DNA of 64,000 bases from Streptomyces tsukubensis (GTDB taxonomy: Bacteria; Actinomycetota; Actinomycetes; Streptomycetales; Streptomycetaceae). The translations under genes and the position numbers were made by a program. The number at the start of each line of letters is the position of its first letter. Position 1 is the first letter of the stretch. The stretch lies in the NCBI RefSeq assembly GCF_009296025.1, contig NZ_CP045178.1:5146001-5210000 (forward strand), in the 5' to 3' direction. Positions 1-7,261 of the stretch are shown here, one piece after another. The notes under the pieces are model-generated. The model was not told where the DNA came from, made no database searches, and saw nothing but the letters and a program-made list of their open reading frames with translations.

Positions 1-133
1 TGGGGCGGGCGGGTTCCGGTGCGCCTTGAGGGGCTTATGTGCTGCTGATACGGTGCGGTGACTTGACGCAGCCTGTGAACTCGCCGGGCTGAGGTCGAGG
101 CACCAGGGATTCGGGGACACGGGGAGCAGTCGC
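1..133. other. Leader upstream of the tad locus
   Basis: No convincing gene is seen. The stretch precedes the first pilus gene and presumably carries its promoter, but no clear -35/-10 pair can be assigned. Confidence 0.3.
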
Positions 134-871
134 GTGAAGGTCCAAGAGCGCACGGGGGCGGGCAGCCGCAACCCCGCGCCCGCCCAGCCCGCCGTCGGCG
201 AACGGCTTCCCACTCCGCCTCGCGAACGCAAACCCGCCCTCGCCGCCCTCGCCGTACTCCTCATCCTCATCGGCGCCCTCGGGGCCACCGTCCTCGTGCT
301 GCGCGCCGGCGACCGGGTCGAGGTCGTCAAGACCACCAAGGACATCCAGGCGGGACAGGCGGCCGGCGCCGACAACACCACCTCGGTGATGGTGGCCGAC
401 GACGAATCCATCAACTACGTGCCCATCGGCAGCCTCAAGGCGCTCTCCGACCTCCAGGCCAAGGCCACCATCCCCAAGGGGACCGTCGTGGTGGGCCAGA
501 TGTTCGCCGCCAGGGCCGGACTCCCCGCGGGCAAGACCCGGGTCGGGCTCTCCCTCAAGGAGGGGCAGTACCCCTCGGGGCTCCACAACGGCGACCGGGT
601 TGCCGCCTACCGGGTGGGCGACACCAAGGGCAGCGCCAGCAACACCACCTCGGGCAACACCGGTTCCTCCGGATCGCAGGCCGGCGGCGGTGGGACGCAG
701 ATCGTCGACGACGCCCAGGTCTCCAAGGCCCCGGACGCCAAGGGCGACACGGACATCAGCAGCGGGAACGTCTCCGTCACCGTCACGGTCGACAGCGCCG
801 ACGCCGCCGCGCTCACCCAGGCGTCCTCCGCGGGCGAGGTCGCGCTCGTCCTCGTTCCCTCCGGCAACTGA
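134..871 (+). CDS. SAF-domain (CpaB-like) Tad pilus assembly protein
   Basis: This 245-residue protein probably acts as the periplasm-side (here wall-side) CpaB/RcpC-type component of the Tad pilus. One membrane helix (about residues 36-56, Ala/Leu/Ile-rich) follows a basic, Pro-rich cytoplasmic N-terminus. A SAF-like beta-clip domain follows at about 62-150, with a VEVVKTTKDIQAGQ opening and a PKGTVVVGQMF strand. Residues about 165-195 are a Gly/Ser/Thr-rich linker, and a short C-terminal beta segment ends the protein. The start is a GTG after a ggggagcag ribosome site. It is the first gene of a tight cluster, 12 bases before the TadZ-like gene. Assignment rests on the domain pattern plus position; monoderm bacteria lack the secretin that CpaB normally contacts. 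Confidence 0.75.
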   Translation: MKVQERTGAGSRNPAPAQPAVGERLPTPPRERKPALAALAVLLILIGALGATVLVLRAGDRVEVVKTTKDIQAGQAAGADNTTSVMVADDESINYVPIGSLKALSDLQAKATIPKGTVVVGQMFAARAGLPAGKTRVGLSLKEGQYPSGLHNGDRVAAYRVGDTKGSASNTTSGNTGSSGSQAGGGGTQIVDDAQVSKAPDAKGDTDISSGNVSVTVTVDSADAAALTQASSAGEVALVLVPSGN

Positions 872-883
872 GGCCCCTCACCC

Positions 884-1726
884 ATGGCGCTCATCGCTCT
901 CGCCGCCGACAAGGGCTCCCCAGGGGTCACCACGGCCGCCGTGGCCCTCGCCGCGGTCTGGCCGCGCAGGACCCTGCTCGCGGAGACCGACCCCGCCGGC
1001 GGTGACCTCGTCTACCGCAGCGCGGCCGCGCACGGCGGGCAGCTCAACCCCAACACCGGCATGCTCTCCATCGCCGCCACCGCCCGGCGCGGCCTCGTCC
1101 CCGACCAGCTCTGGGACCACACGCAGCCGCTCGCCGGTGGACTCGAAGTCCTCGTCGGTCTCGGCATGGCGGAACAGGCCGCGGGGCTCGCCGGTATCTG
1201 GCCCACCCTCGGCCGGGCCTTCGCGCAGCTCGCGGAGTCCCCGCACGCGCCCGCCGATGTCATCGCCGACTGCGGCAGGATCAGCGGGGAGACCCCCGCA
1301 CTCGAACTCTTCCCGCACGCCAACCTGATCGTCCTCGTCTCCCGTACGGAGCCCGAGGCCATCGCCCGCGTACGGGACAGGGCCGCCGCCCTGGGGGCCA
1401 GGCTGCACGGCGCCTCGCGTGGCGGCGCGGCCCAGATCGGCGCCCCCCTCGTCGGCGTACTGCTGGTCGCGGACGCGGGGACATCGGCCAAACTCGTTCA
1501 CCAGGTCAACGACATGCTGGTCGCGGGCCAGACGGGCGCCCGTGTCATCGGCACCCTCGCGGACGACCCGGCGGGCGCGGAACAACTCGCGGGCCGGCGC
1601 AGGGGCAGGCTCGACAAGTCGCTGCTGATCCGCTCCGCGCGCAAGGTCACCGTCGACATCCACCAGAGTTACGGCGGCGCCTGGGCCGCACCGGCCCCAG
1701 GGCCGACGGCCGGAGCCGGCCGATGA
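884..1726 (+). CDS. TadZ/CpaE-like P-loop localisation protein with degenerate Walker A
   Basis: This 280-residue protein is related to MinD/ParA-type CpaE (TadZ), which positions Tad pilus machinery at the membrane. The N-terminus carries the deviant P-loop in altered form: residues about 10-17 read KGSPGVTT, so the first lysine is kept but the phosphate-binding lysine of KGGxGKT is missing. A DPAGGDL segment follows at about 38-44, where MinD proteins have the Walker A' aspartate. An acidic/hydrophobic core resembling the MinD fold (VIADCGRISGE, about 124-134) is visible. Nucleotide hydrolysis is therefore doubtful, and a structural or nucleotide-sensing role is more likely. The stop overlaps the TadA start by 4 bases (ATGA), which indicates translational coupling. 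Confidence 0.75.
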   Translation: MALIALAADKGSPGVTTAAVALAAVWPRRTLLAETDPAGGDLVYRSAAAHGGQLNPNTGMLSIAATARRGLVPDQLWDHTQPLAGGLEVLVGLGMAEQAAGLAGIWPTLGRAFAQLAESPHAPADVIADCGRISGETPALELFPHANLIVLVSRTEPEAIARVRDRAAALGARLHGASRGGAAQIGAPLVGVLLVADAGTSAKLVHQVNDMLVAGQTGARVIGTLADDPAGAEQLAGRRRGRLDKSLLIRSARKVTVDIHQSYGGAWAAPAPGPTAGAGR

Positions 1727-3024
1727 GCGTCGTCGACCACAGTCTGGTCAAACGGTTCAGGCAGGAGGCCGGCGACCGGATCGCGGAACAGCGCCGCGTC
1801 GACCAGGTGTCGGGCGTCGTCCCCATGTCGGGCGAGGACGAGCGGCAGTACGCCCGCGCCGTCATCGCCCAGATCCTGGAGGAGTACGCCCGCGCCGAGA
1901 TCAACGCCGGGCGCACCCCGCTGGACGCCGAGACCGAGGAGCAGTACGCGGCGGCCGTGCACGCGGCGCTCTTCGGAGTGGGGCGCCTCCAGCCGCTGCT
2001 CGACGACCCCGAGGTCGAGAACATCGACATCAACGGCTACGACCAGGTCTTCGTGGGATACGCGGACGGCCGCGAGACCGTCGCGGAGCCCGTCGCCGAG
2101 TCCGACGAGGAACTGGTCGAGCTGATCCAGATACTCGGCGCCTACTCCGGTCTCTCCTCGCGCCCCTTCGACTCCGCCAACCCGCAGCTCGACCTGCGGC
2201 TGCCGGACGGCTCCCGCCTCTCGGCCGTCATGGACGTGACGCGCAGGCCCGCGCTCTCCATCCGCCGCGCCCGGATGGGCAAGGTCTACATGTCCGACCT
2301 CGTCGGCAACGGCACGGTCACCCCGGAGATCGGGCACTTCCTCGCCTGTGCCGTACGCGCGCGGAAGAACGTGATGATCGCCGGCGCCACCAACGCGGGC
2401 AAGACGACGCTGCTGCGCGCCCTCGCCAACGAGATCCCGCCCGCGGAACGCCTCATCACCGTGGAACGCGCCCTCGAACTCGGGCTCGACACCTTCCCCG
2501 ACCTGCACCCGAACGTCGTCGCCTTCGAGGAACGGCTGCCCAACTCCGAAGGGCAGGGCGCCATTTCGATGGCGGAGCTGGTGCGCAGGTCACTGCGTAT
2601 GAACCCGTCGCGCGTCATCGTCGGTGAGGTGCTCGGCGACGAGATCGTCACCATGCTCAACGCCATGTCGCAGGGGAACGACGGCTCGCTCTCCACGATC
2701 CACGCCAACAGTTCGAGTGAGGTCTTCAACCGCATCTCGACCTACGCGCTCCAGGCGACCGAACGCCTGCCGATCGAGGCGAGCCAGATGCTGGTGGCGG
2801 GCGCCGTCAACTTCGTCGTCTTCATCCAGCGGCGTAACGAGTACCAGTCAGGCGGAAGGCTCCAGCGCATGGTCACCTCCATCCGTGAGGTCAACGGCGT
2901 GGACGGCCGCGTCCTGTCCAGCGAGGTCTTCGCCCAGGCCCCGGACGGCCGGATCGTCCCGCACGCCCCGCTCTCCTGCCTCGACGACCTGATCGCGTAC
3001 GGCTACCGCGGAACGTGGGGGTGA
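1723..3024 (+). CDS. tadA: Tad pilus assembly ATPase TadA/CpaF
   Basis: Secretion ATPase of the type II/IV superfamily (433 residues) that powers Flp pilus extension, and in some systems retraction, at the cytoplasmic face. The N-terminal domain includes the conserved INGYDQVFV segment (about residues 103-111). The Walker A is GATNAGKTT (about 221-229), the Asp-box region falls near 245-260 and the Walker B-like VIVGEVLGDE near 297-306. A His-box STIHANSSSE lies near 325-334. Length and motif order match the CpaF family. It overlaps the TadZ-like gene by 4 bases and is followed after 7 bases by TadB. It is one of the surest calls in the locus. Confidence 0.95.
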   Translation: MSVVDHSLVKRFRQEAGDRIAEQRRVDQVSGVVPMSGEDERQYARAVIAQILEEYARAEINAGRTPLDAETEEQYAAAVHAALFGVGRLQPLLDDPEVENIDINGYDQVFVGYADGRETVAEPVAESDEELVELIQILGAYSGLSSRPFDSANPQLDLRLPDGSRLSAVMDVTRRPALSIRRARMGKVYMSDLVGNGTVTPEIGHFLACAVRARKNVMIAGATNAGKTTLLRALANEIPPAERLITVERALELGLDTFPDLHPNVVAFEERLPNSEGQGAISMAELVRRSLRMNPSRVIVGEVLGDEIVTMLNAMSQGNDGSLSTIHANSSSEVFNRISTYALQATERLPIEASQMLVAGAVNFVVFIQRRNEYQSGGRLQRMVTSIREVNGVDGRVLSSEVFAQAPDGRIVPHAPLSCLDDLIAYGYRGTWG

Positions 3025-3031
3025 GACGACG

Positions 3032-4114
3032 ATGACAGCGCTCGAAGTCGCAGCCGGCCCCAAGGGCACTGCCGTGGCCCTTGGTTCGCTCGACTCGCTC
3101 GGCGCCATGGGCGGCCTGCTCTCCGTGAGCGTGCTCTACGCACTCGGCGCGGGCGTCGCCGTCGGCGGCGGCCTCGCGCTGCTGATCGTCGCGGTGCGCG
3201 GTCTGCCGGTGAAGGCCGCGCACGAGAAGGCCAGAGCGAGCAGGCGCGCGGCCGAACTCGCCCGGCTGGTCGGCAGGCGCGGTTCGCTCGCCGTCGGCCT
3301 CGGGCTCGTCGTCCTGGTCCTGACCCGCTGGGCGGTGGCAGGTATCGCCGCGGGCATCCTCGTCTTCTTCTGGAACAAGCTCTTCGGCGGCGCGGGCGAG
3401 GAACGCGCCGCCATGCGCAGGGTCGAGGCGCTCGCCGCCTGGACCGAGTCGCTGCGCGACACCATCGCGGGCGCCGTCGGCCTGGAGCAGGCCATCCCCT
3501 CCTCGGCCCGCGCGTCGGCGCCCGTACTACGGCCCCATCTCGACGCCCTCGTGGACCGCCTCCGTTCGCGCACCCCGCTGCCCGACGCGCTCCAGCAGCT
3601 GGCCGACGAGATCAACGACGCCTCCGCCGACATCATCGTGGCGGCGCTCATCCTCAACGCGCGGCTGCGCGGCCCAGGACTGCGGCAGGTACTCGGCGCC
3701 CTCGCCAAGTCGGCGCGCGAGGAGGTCGACATGCGCCAGCGCGTCATGTCGCAGCGCGCCTCGACCCGGCGCAGCGTCCAGATCGTGGTCGCGGTGTCCG
3801 TCGCCTTCGTACTCGGGCTCTCCATCTTCAACAGGGACTTCGTCGAGCCGTACGGCACACCCGTGGGGCAGCTCGTACTGGCCTGCGTCTGCGGGCTGTT
3901 CGCGCTCGGCTTCTGGTGGCTGCGCAAACTGTCGACCATCGAGACGCCGGAGCGGTTCCTGGTGCACGACGAGACGGCCACCTCCGTGCGGTTCGCCCGC
4001 CCCGGTGAGCGGCCCGCGGCCGCGGGGCCCGACCAGCCGCAGGCCAACCCGCTGCTGCACCCGCAGCCCGGCCCCGACACGCAGGCCAGGACCGAGGGGA
4101 CGGTACACCGGTGA
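3032..4114 (+). CDS. tadB: Tad pilus inner-membrane platform protein TadB
   Basis: Integral membrane protein (360 residues) of the T2SSF/GspF fold. It forms with TadC the membrane platform on which TadA acts. Hydrophobic segments are seen near residues 28-52, 86-112, 248-268 and 278-300. The cytoplasmic four-helix T2SSF domain (about 128-245) contains an AWTESLRDTIAGAVGLEQAI helix. The C-terminal about 40 residues are Pro/Gln-rich and probably disordered. The stop overlaps the TadC start by 4 bases (GTGA), so the two platform proteins are translationally coupled. Confidence 0.88.
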   Translation: MTALEVAAGPKGTAVALGSLDSLGAMGGLLSVSVLYALGAGVAVGGGLALLIVAVRGLPVKAAHEKARASRRAAELARLVGRRGSLAVGLGLVVLVLTRWAVAGIAAGILVFFWNKLFGGAGEERAAMRRVEALAAWTESLRDTIAGAVGLEQAIPSSARASAPVLRPHLDALVDRLRSRTPLPDALQQLADEINDASADIIVAALILNARLRGPGLRQVLGALAKSAREEVDMRQRVMSQRASTRRSVQIVVAVSVAFVLGLSIFNRDFVEPYGTPVGQLVLACVCGLFALGFWWLRKLSTIETPERFLVHDETATSVRFARPGERPAAAGPDQPQANPLLHPQPGPDTQARTEGTVHR

Positions 4115-5040
4115 GCCTGACGACCCCACTGATCATTGGCGCTGTACTCGGCCTCGGTGTCTACGCCCTCGTACGGGCCCTGATGCCCTCGCGCCGCAGT
4201 TCCGTCTCGACGGTCGCCAGGATCGACGCCATGCGGGCGCGGGGCGCGGCCTACGAGTCGGCGCAGCGGACATCGGCCGACGACAGGCGTGGCCGTCTCG
4301 ACTCGCTGCGGAGCAGGATCGGCGCCCGCGTCTCCGAGCTCTACCTCCAGCAGGGCTGGGAACAGCGTTCGCTCCGCGCGGACCTGGCGGTACTTGACCG
4401 CGGCTGGGAGAAGTTCCTCGCGACGAAGGTGCTGCTCGCGGTGGCCGGCATGGTCTTCGGGCCGCTGATCTTCGCCGTGGTGGCGACGCTCGGTTTCGGC
4501 AGGAGCCCGCTGATCCCGGTCTGGCTGGCGCTCGGCTTCGCCGCGCTCTTCTTCTTCCTGCCCGACCTGGAAGTACGCAGGGACGCCCAGGAGAAACGGC
4601 GCGACCTGCGGCGGGTGATCGGCGCCTACCTGGACCTGGTGGCGATGAGCCTGGCGGGTGGCCGCGGCCTGCCCGAGGCGCTGATGGCGGCGGCCGAGGT
4701 GAGCGACGGCTGGGCGGCGCGGCGTATCCGCAACGCCCTGTCGGACGCCAGGATCACCGGCATCAGCCAGTGGCAGGCGCTCGGCCAACTCGGTGAGGAG
4801 CTGGGCGTGGAGGAGCTGAAGGACCTGTCCGCGTCGCTGGCCCTGGTGGCGGACGACGGTGCGAAGGTGCGCGAGTCGCTCGCCTCCCGCGCCGAGACCA
4901 TGCGGCACAGGGAACTGTCGGAGATCGAGGGCAGCGCGGGGGAGAAGTCACAGTCGATGCTGGTGGCGCAGTTGCTGCTGTGCGCCGGGTTCCTGGTGTT
5001 TCTGATCTTTCCCGCGGCGATGCGTGTGTTTCAGATCTGA
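4111..5040 (+). CDS. tadC: Tad pilus inner-membrane platform protein TadC
   Basis: Second T2SSF-family platform protein (309 residues). An N-terminal helix (about 3-21) is followed by a cytoplasmic stretch, a pair of helices near 110-150, the T2SSF helices (AYLDLVAMSLAGGRGLPEAL near 171-190) and a terminal helix near 282-303. It starts with GTG inside the TadB stop. Together with TadB it forms the usual heterodimeric Tad platform. The next gene, the pilin, is separated by 228 bases, which suggests a separate promoter or a processing site ahead of the abundant pilin. Confidence 0.88.
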   Translation: MSLTTPLIIGAVLGLGVYALVRALMPSRRSSVSTVARIDAMRARGAAYESAQRTSADDRRGRLDSLRSRIGARVSELYLQQGWEQRSLRADLAVLDRGWEKFLATKVLLAVAGMVFGPLIFAVVATLGFGRSPLIPVWLALGFAALFFFLPDLEVRRDAQEKRRDLRRVIGAYLDLVAMSLAGGRGLPEALMAAAEVSDGWAARRIRNALSDARITGISQWQALGQLGEELGVEELKDLSASLALVADDGAKVRESLASRAETMRHRELSEIEGSAGEKSQSMLVAQLLLCAGFLVFLIFPAAMRVFQI

Positions 5041-5130
5041 CAGGCGGCAGCCCCAGCCGCCCCCGGCCCCCGTTGTTCCTTCCGTCCGCACCCCACAGCC
5101 AGCCGCTGTCCGTGAGACCCGTACGCGAGA

Positions 5131-5250
5131 CCGACCCACACCGGTACAGAGACCAGTACCGACACCGACACCGACGCCGAACGCCGGTACCGACATCGAC
5201 ATCGAGAGCGGACCGCGAGAAGCAGACGCGAGAAGCAGACGCGAGACCAA
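5131..5250 (+). repeat. Short-repeat tract upstream of the pilin gene
   Basis: The gap between tadC and the pilin gene holds iterated accgac hexamers (about 5150-5205). Two copies of gcgagaagcaga (about 5214-5240) follow just before the gagagga ribosome site of the pilin. No gene is supported here. The tract would form the pilin leader. Confidence 0.5.
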
Positions 5251-5268
5251 GAGAGGACATCGAGCGCC

Positions 5269-5586
5269 ATGACCGCGATGAACCGCATGAACGCCACGAC
5301 GAGCAGCCCGGCCGACGAGAGCGCGGGGGCACCCGGGCACACGGGCGGCAGGAGGTTCAGCCACCCGATGATGGACTTCCTGATCACCTTCCTCCAGGGC
5401 CGCGTGCAGCGGGCCCGCTCCGGCGAACTGGACCGCGGTGCGTCCGCCGTGGAGTGGGTGATCATCTCCGCCGTGGTGGTGGCGATCGTGGGTGTGGTCG
5501 CGGCCATCATCAACGCGGCGCTGAGCGACGGCGCCAACAAGGTGGGCAACTGCATCAAGGGAGCGGACGCGGGCAAGACCTGCTGA
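5269..5586 (+). CDS. Flp-type pilin (major pilus subunit candidate)
   Basis: Small prepilin of 105 residues. A basic N-terminal part (about 1-58) leads to the processing site: DRGASAVEW (about 56-64) matches the G/A-x4-E pattern cut by the Tad prepilin peptidase, with the glutamate at the +5-like position. A 20-residue hydrophobic helix (VIISAVVVAIVGVVAAIINA) follows, which would pack in the pilus core. The leader before the cut is unusually long, starting with a Met/Thr-rich stretch. Two cysteines near the C-terminus could form a disulfide. ATG at 5269 follows a gagagga site. It is the only Flp-like gene in the locus. Confidence 0.82.
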   Translation: MTAMNRMNATTSSPADESAGAPGHTGGRRFSHPMMDFLITFLQGRVQRARSGELDRGASAVEWVIISAVVVAIVGVVAAIINAALSDGANKVGNCIKGADAGKTC

Positions 5587-5671
5587 CGGCCACCCGGCGG
5601 CCCACCGGCCGCACCTGACCCACCTCCGGGCCCACCCCGGGCCCCCGAGTACGACTGACGACGACTGACGA

Positions 5672-6136
5672 GTGACGGACGCTGCCGTGCGCGCGAGAGT
5701 GATGAGACACCTGCGCCGCCGGATGGAGGGGACCTCCGCCCGGCGGGACTCAGGCATGACCGCGATCGAGTTCGTCCTGCTCACCCCCGTGCTGTTCTTC
5801 ATGATCTTCGCGACGGTGCAGTTCGCGCTGTACTCGTTCGCCGACCACGTGGCGCAGGCCGCCGCCCAGGCGGGCGCCCGCAAGGCGCGCGCCACGGCGG
5901 ACGAGCACCCCGGCGCGTGGCGGGGAGAGGCCGGTGGCGTCGTCAACAGCTACATCACGCAGTTGGGCCCGAAACTGCTGCTCGGCCCCGACGTGAAGAT
6001 GCTCCAGCCCGAGCAGAACACGGTGGGCGTGGAGATCACGGCCCATGTGCCCGCGGTCTTCCCCGGCCTGAACCTGACCGTGCACGCACAGTCGGCGGGG
6101 CCGGTGGAACGCTTCGTGCGCGAGGGGGAGAACTGA
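5672..6136 (+). CDS. TadE-family pseudopilin (first)
   Basis: 154-residue TadE-like protein. RRDSGMTAIEFVLLTPV (about residues 25-41) is a classical pseudopilin cleavage motif plus start of the hydrophobic helix. The rest (about 50-154) is an extracytoplasmic beta-rich domain. The family is processed by the prepilin peptidase and is needed for pilus biogenesis. Start choice is weak: GTG at 5672 gives the full reading, but GTG at 5687 or ATG at 5702 are alternatives, and none has a strong ribosome site. The stop and the next start share one base (TGATG). Confidence 0.78.
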   Translation: MTDAAVRARVMRHLRRRMEGTSARRDSGMTAIEFVLLTPVLFFMIFATVQFALYSFADHVAQAAAQAGARKARATADEHPGAWRGEAGGVVNSYITQLGPKLLLGPDVKMLQPEQNTVGVEITAHVPAVFPGLNLTVHAQSAGPVERFVREGEN

Positions 6137-6660
6137 TGCGGCTCGCGCGGGTACGGCCTCGGCGCGCGGCGGTGGCCCGTACGGGCCGGGTGCTCACCAC
6201 CGGCCCGCGCCCCTTCCGCGACCGACGACCCTCCGGCGACCGACGCCCCTCCGGTGACCGACGCCCCTCCGGCGACCAGGGCCTGTCCACCGTCGAGGTC
6301 GTGATCCTGGCCCCGGTGATGATCCTCTTCATCCTGGTACTCGTGGCCTTCGGCCAACTGGTCGACGGCCGGGGCGCCGTCGACGGGGCGGCCAGGGACG
6401 CGGCCCGCTCCGGCTCCCTCCAGTGGCGAGAGGGCGCGGCCATGTCGGAGGCGAGGAAGGCGGCGGAGGCCGACCTGTCCGACGTCTGCTCGGGACCGGT
6501 GAGCATACGGAAGACCAGCGCGGGCTTCGCGGACGCCCACCTCTTCTCGGTCGAGGTGAGCTGCCAGGTCAGGGGCCTGGCCATGCTCGGCCTCGACATC
6601 CCGACGACGCTGACGGGAACGTCCACGTCGCCGCTCGACCCGTACAAGAGGAAGGCGTGA
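6136..6660 (+). CDS. TadE-family pseudopilin (second) with repeat in leader
   Basis: 174-residue TadE-like protein. The prepilin-type segment is GDQGLSTVEVVILAPVMI (about residues 46-63), with the conserved glutamate at about 54. Before it lies a basic leader containing three copies of RPSGDR, from an 18-bp DNA repeat. The exported part contains two cysteines (DVCSGP and EVSCQV) that could pair. ATG at 6136 overlaps the previous stop, and the stop overlaps the next GTG start, so the three pseudopilins are made as a coupled set. Confidence 0.8.
   Translation: MRLARVRPRRAAVARTGRVLTTGPRPFRDRRPSGDRRPSGDRRPSGDQGLSTVEVVILAPVMILFILVLVAFGQLVDGRGAVDGAARDAARSGSLQWREGAAMSEARKAAEADLSDVCSGPVSIRKTSAGFADAHLFSVEVSCQVRGLAMLGLDIPTTLTGTSTSPLDPYKRKA
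6220..6273 (+). repeat. 18-bp tandem repeat, 3 copies, in the TadE leader
   Basis: Three consecutive 18-bp units (6220-6237, 6238-6255, 6256-6273; consensus gaccgacgcccctccggc) lie inside the second tadE-like gene. They encode the RPSGDR repeats upstream of the predicted cleavage site. Copy-number change would keep the frame. Confidence 0.85.
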
Positions 6661-7130
6661 GAGCGATCCCCGCACCGTCACGCACGCGGCTCTGCCGGGC
6701 CGGTCGTATCCGGGCCCTGGACGACCGGGGCTCCGGTGCGGGCGCCGTCATCATCTTCGCCCTGGTCTTCCTCTCGCTCGCGGCGTTCGTGGTCGACGGG
6801 GGCCTCTCGATCTCCAAGCGGGAACGCGCCGCCGACATAGCGGAACAGGCAGCGCGCTACGCGGCCCAGGACATCGACACGGAGAGCGTCTACGAGAACG
6901 CGGAGGGCGCCCCCATCCGATACGAGAACTGCGGCACCCGTGTACGCGCCTTCGCCCGCGAGATGCACATGACCGCGGCGGACATGGCGGCCACCCACTG
7001 CGTGACGGCGTCGCCCGAGCGCGTCGAGGTGGAGGTGCGACTCACCTACGAGCCGGTGTTCACGGGGATGTTCTACGGCGGGTCCGTGGCGGTCAAGGGC
7101 ACGGCTGTCGCGGAGAACAGGGTCGGTTGA
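6657..7130 (+). CDS. TadG-like (Flp pilus-assembly) pseudopilin
   Basis: 157-residue protein. A short basic N-terminus is followed by DRGSGAGAVIIFALVF (about residues 20-35), a pseudopilin-like helix. An SISKRERAADIAEQAARYAA amphipathic helix comes next, as is typical of TadE/TadG-like (putative Flp pilus-assembly TadE/G) N-termini. The exported domain has two cysteines (ENCGTR, THCVTA). The GTG start at 6657 lies within the stop codon of the previous gene and follows a gaggaagg ribosome site. It is shorter than proteobacterial TadG and lacks its von Willebrand domain. Confidence 0.75.
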   Translation: MRAIPAPSRTRLCRAGRIRALDDRGSGAGAVIIFALVFLSLAAFVVDGGLSISKRERAADIAEQAARYAAQDIDTESVYENAEGAPIRYENCGTRVRAFAREMHMTAADMAATHCVTASPERVEVEVRLTYEPVFTGMFYGGSVAVKGTAVAENRVG

Positions 7131-7261
7131 CCGGTTTCCCCGCCGCATCGTCTGGTTGCGCCCGCTGCCCTTCCGTACCATCCCGTTAGGCTCGGCAGGA
7201 CTCGCCGGCCACTTCTCCCTCTTCCTCGACCTCCCGCCCACAGGACTTCAGGACACCCGCC

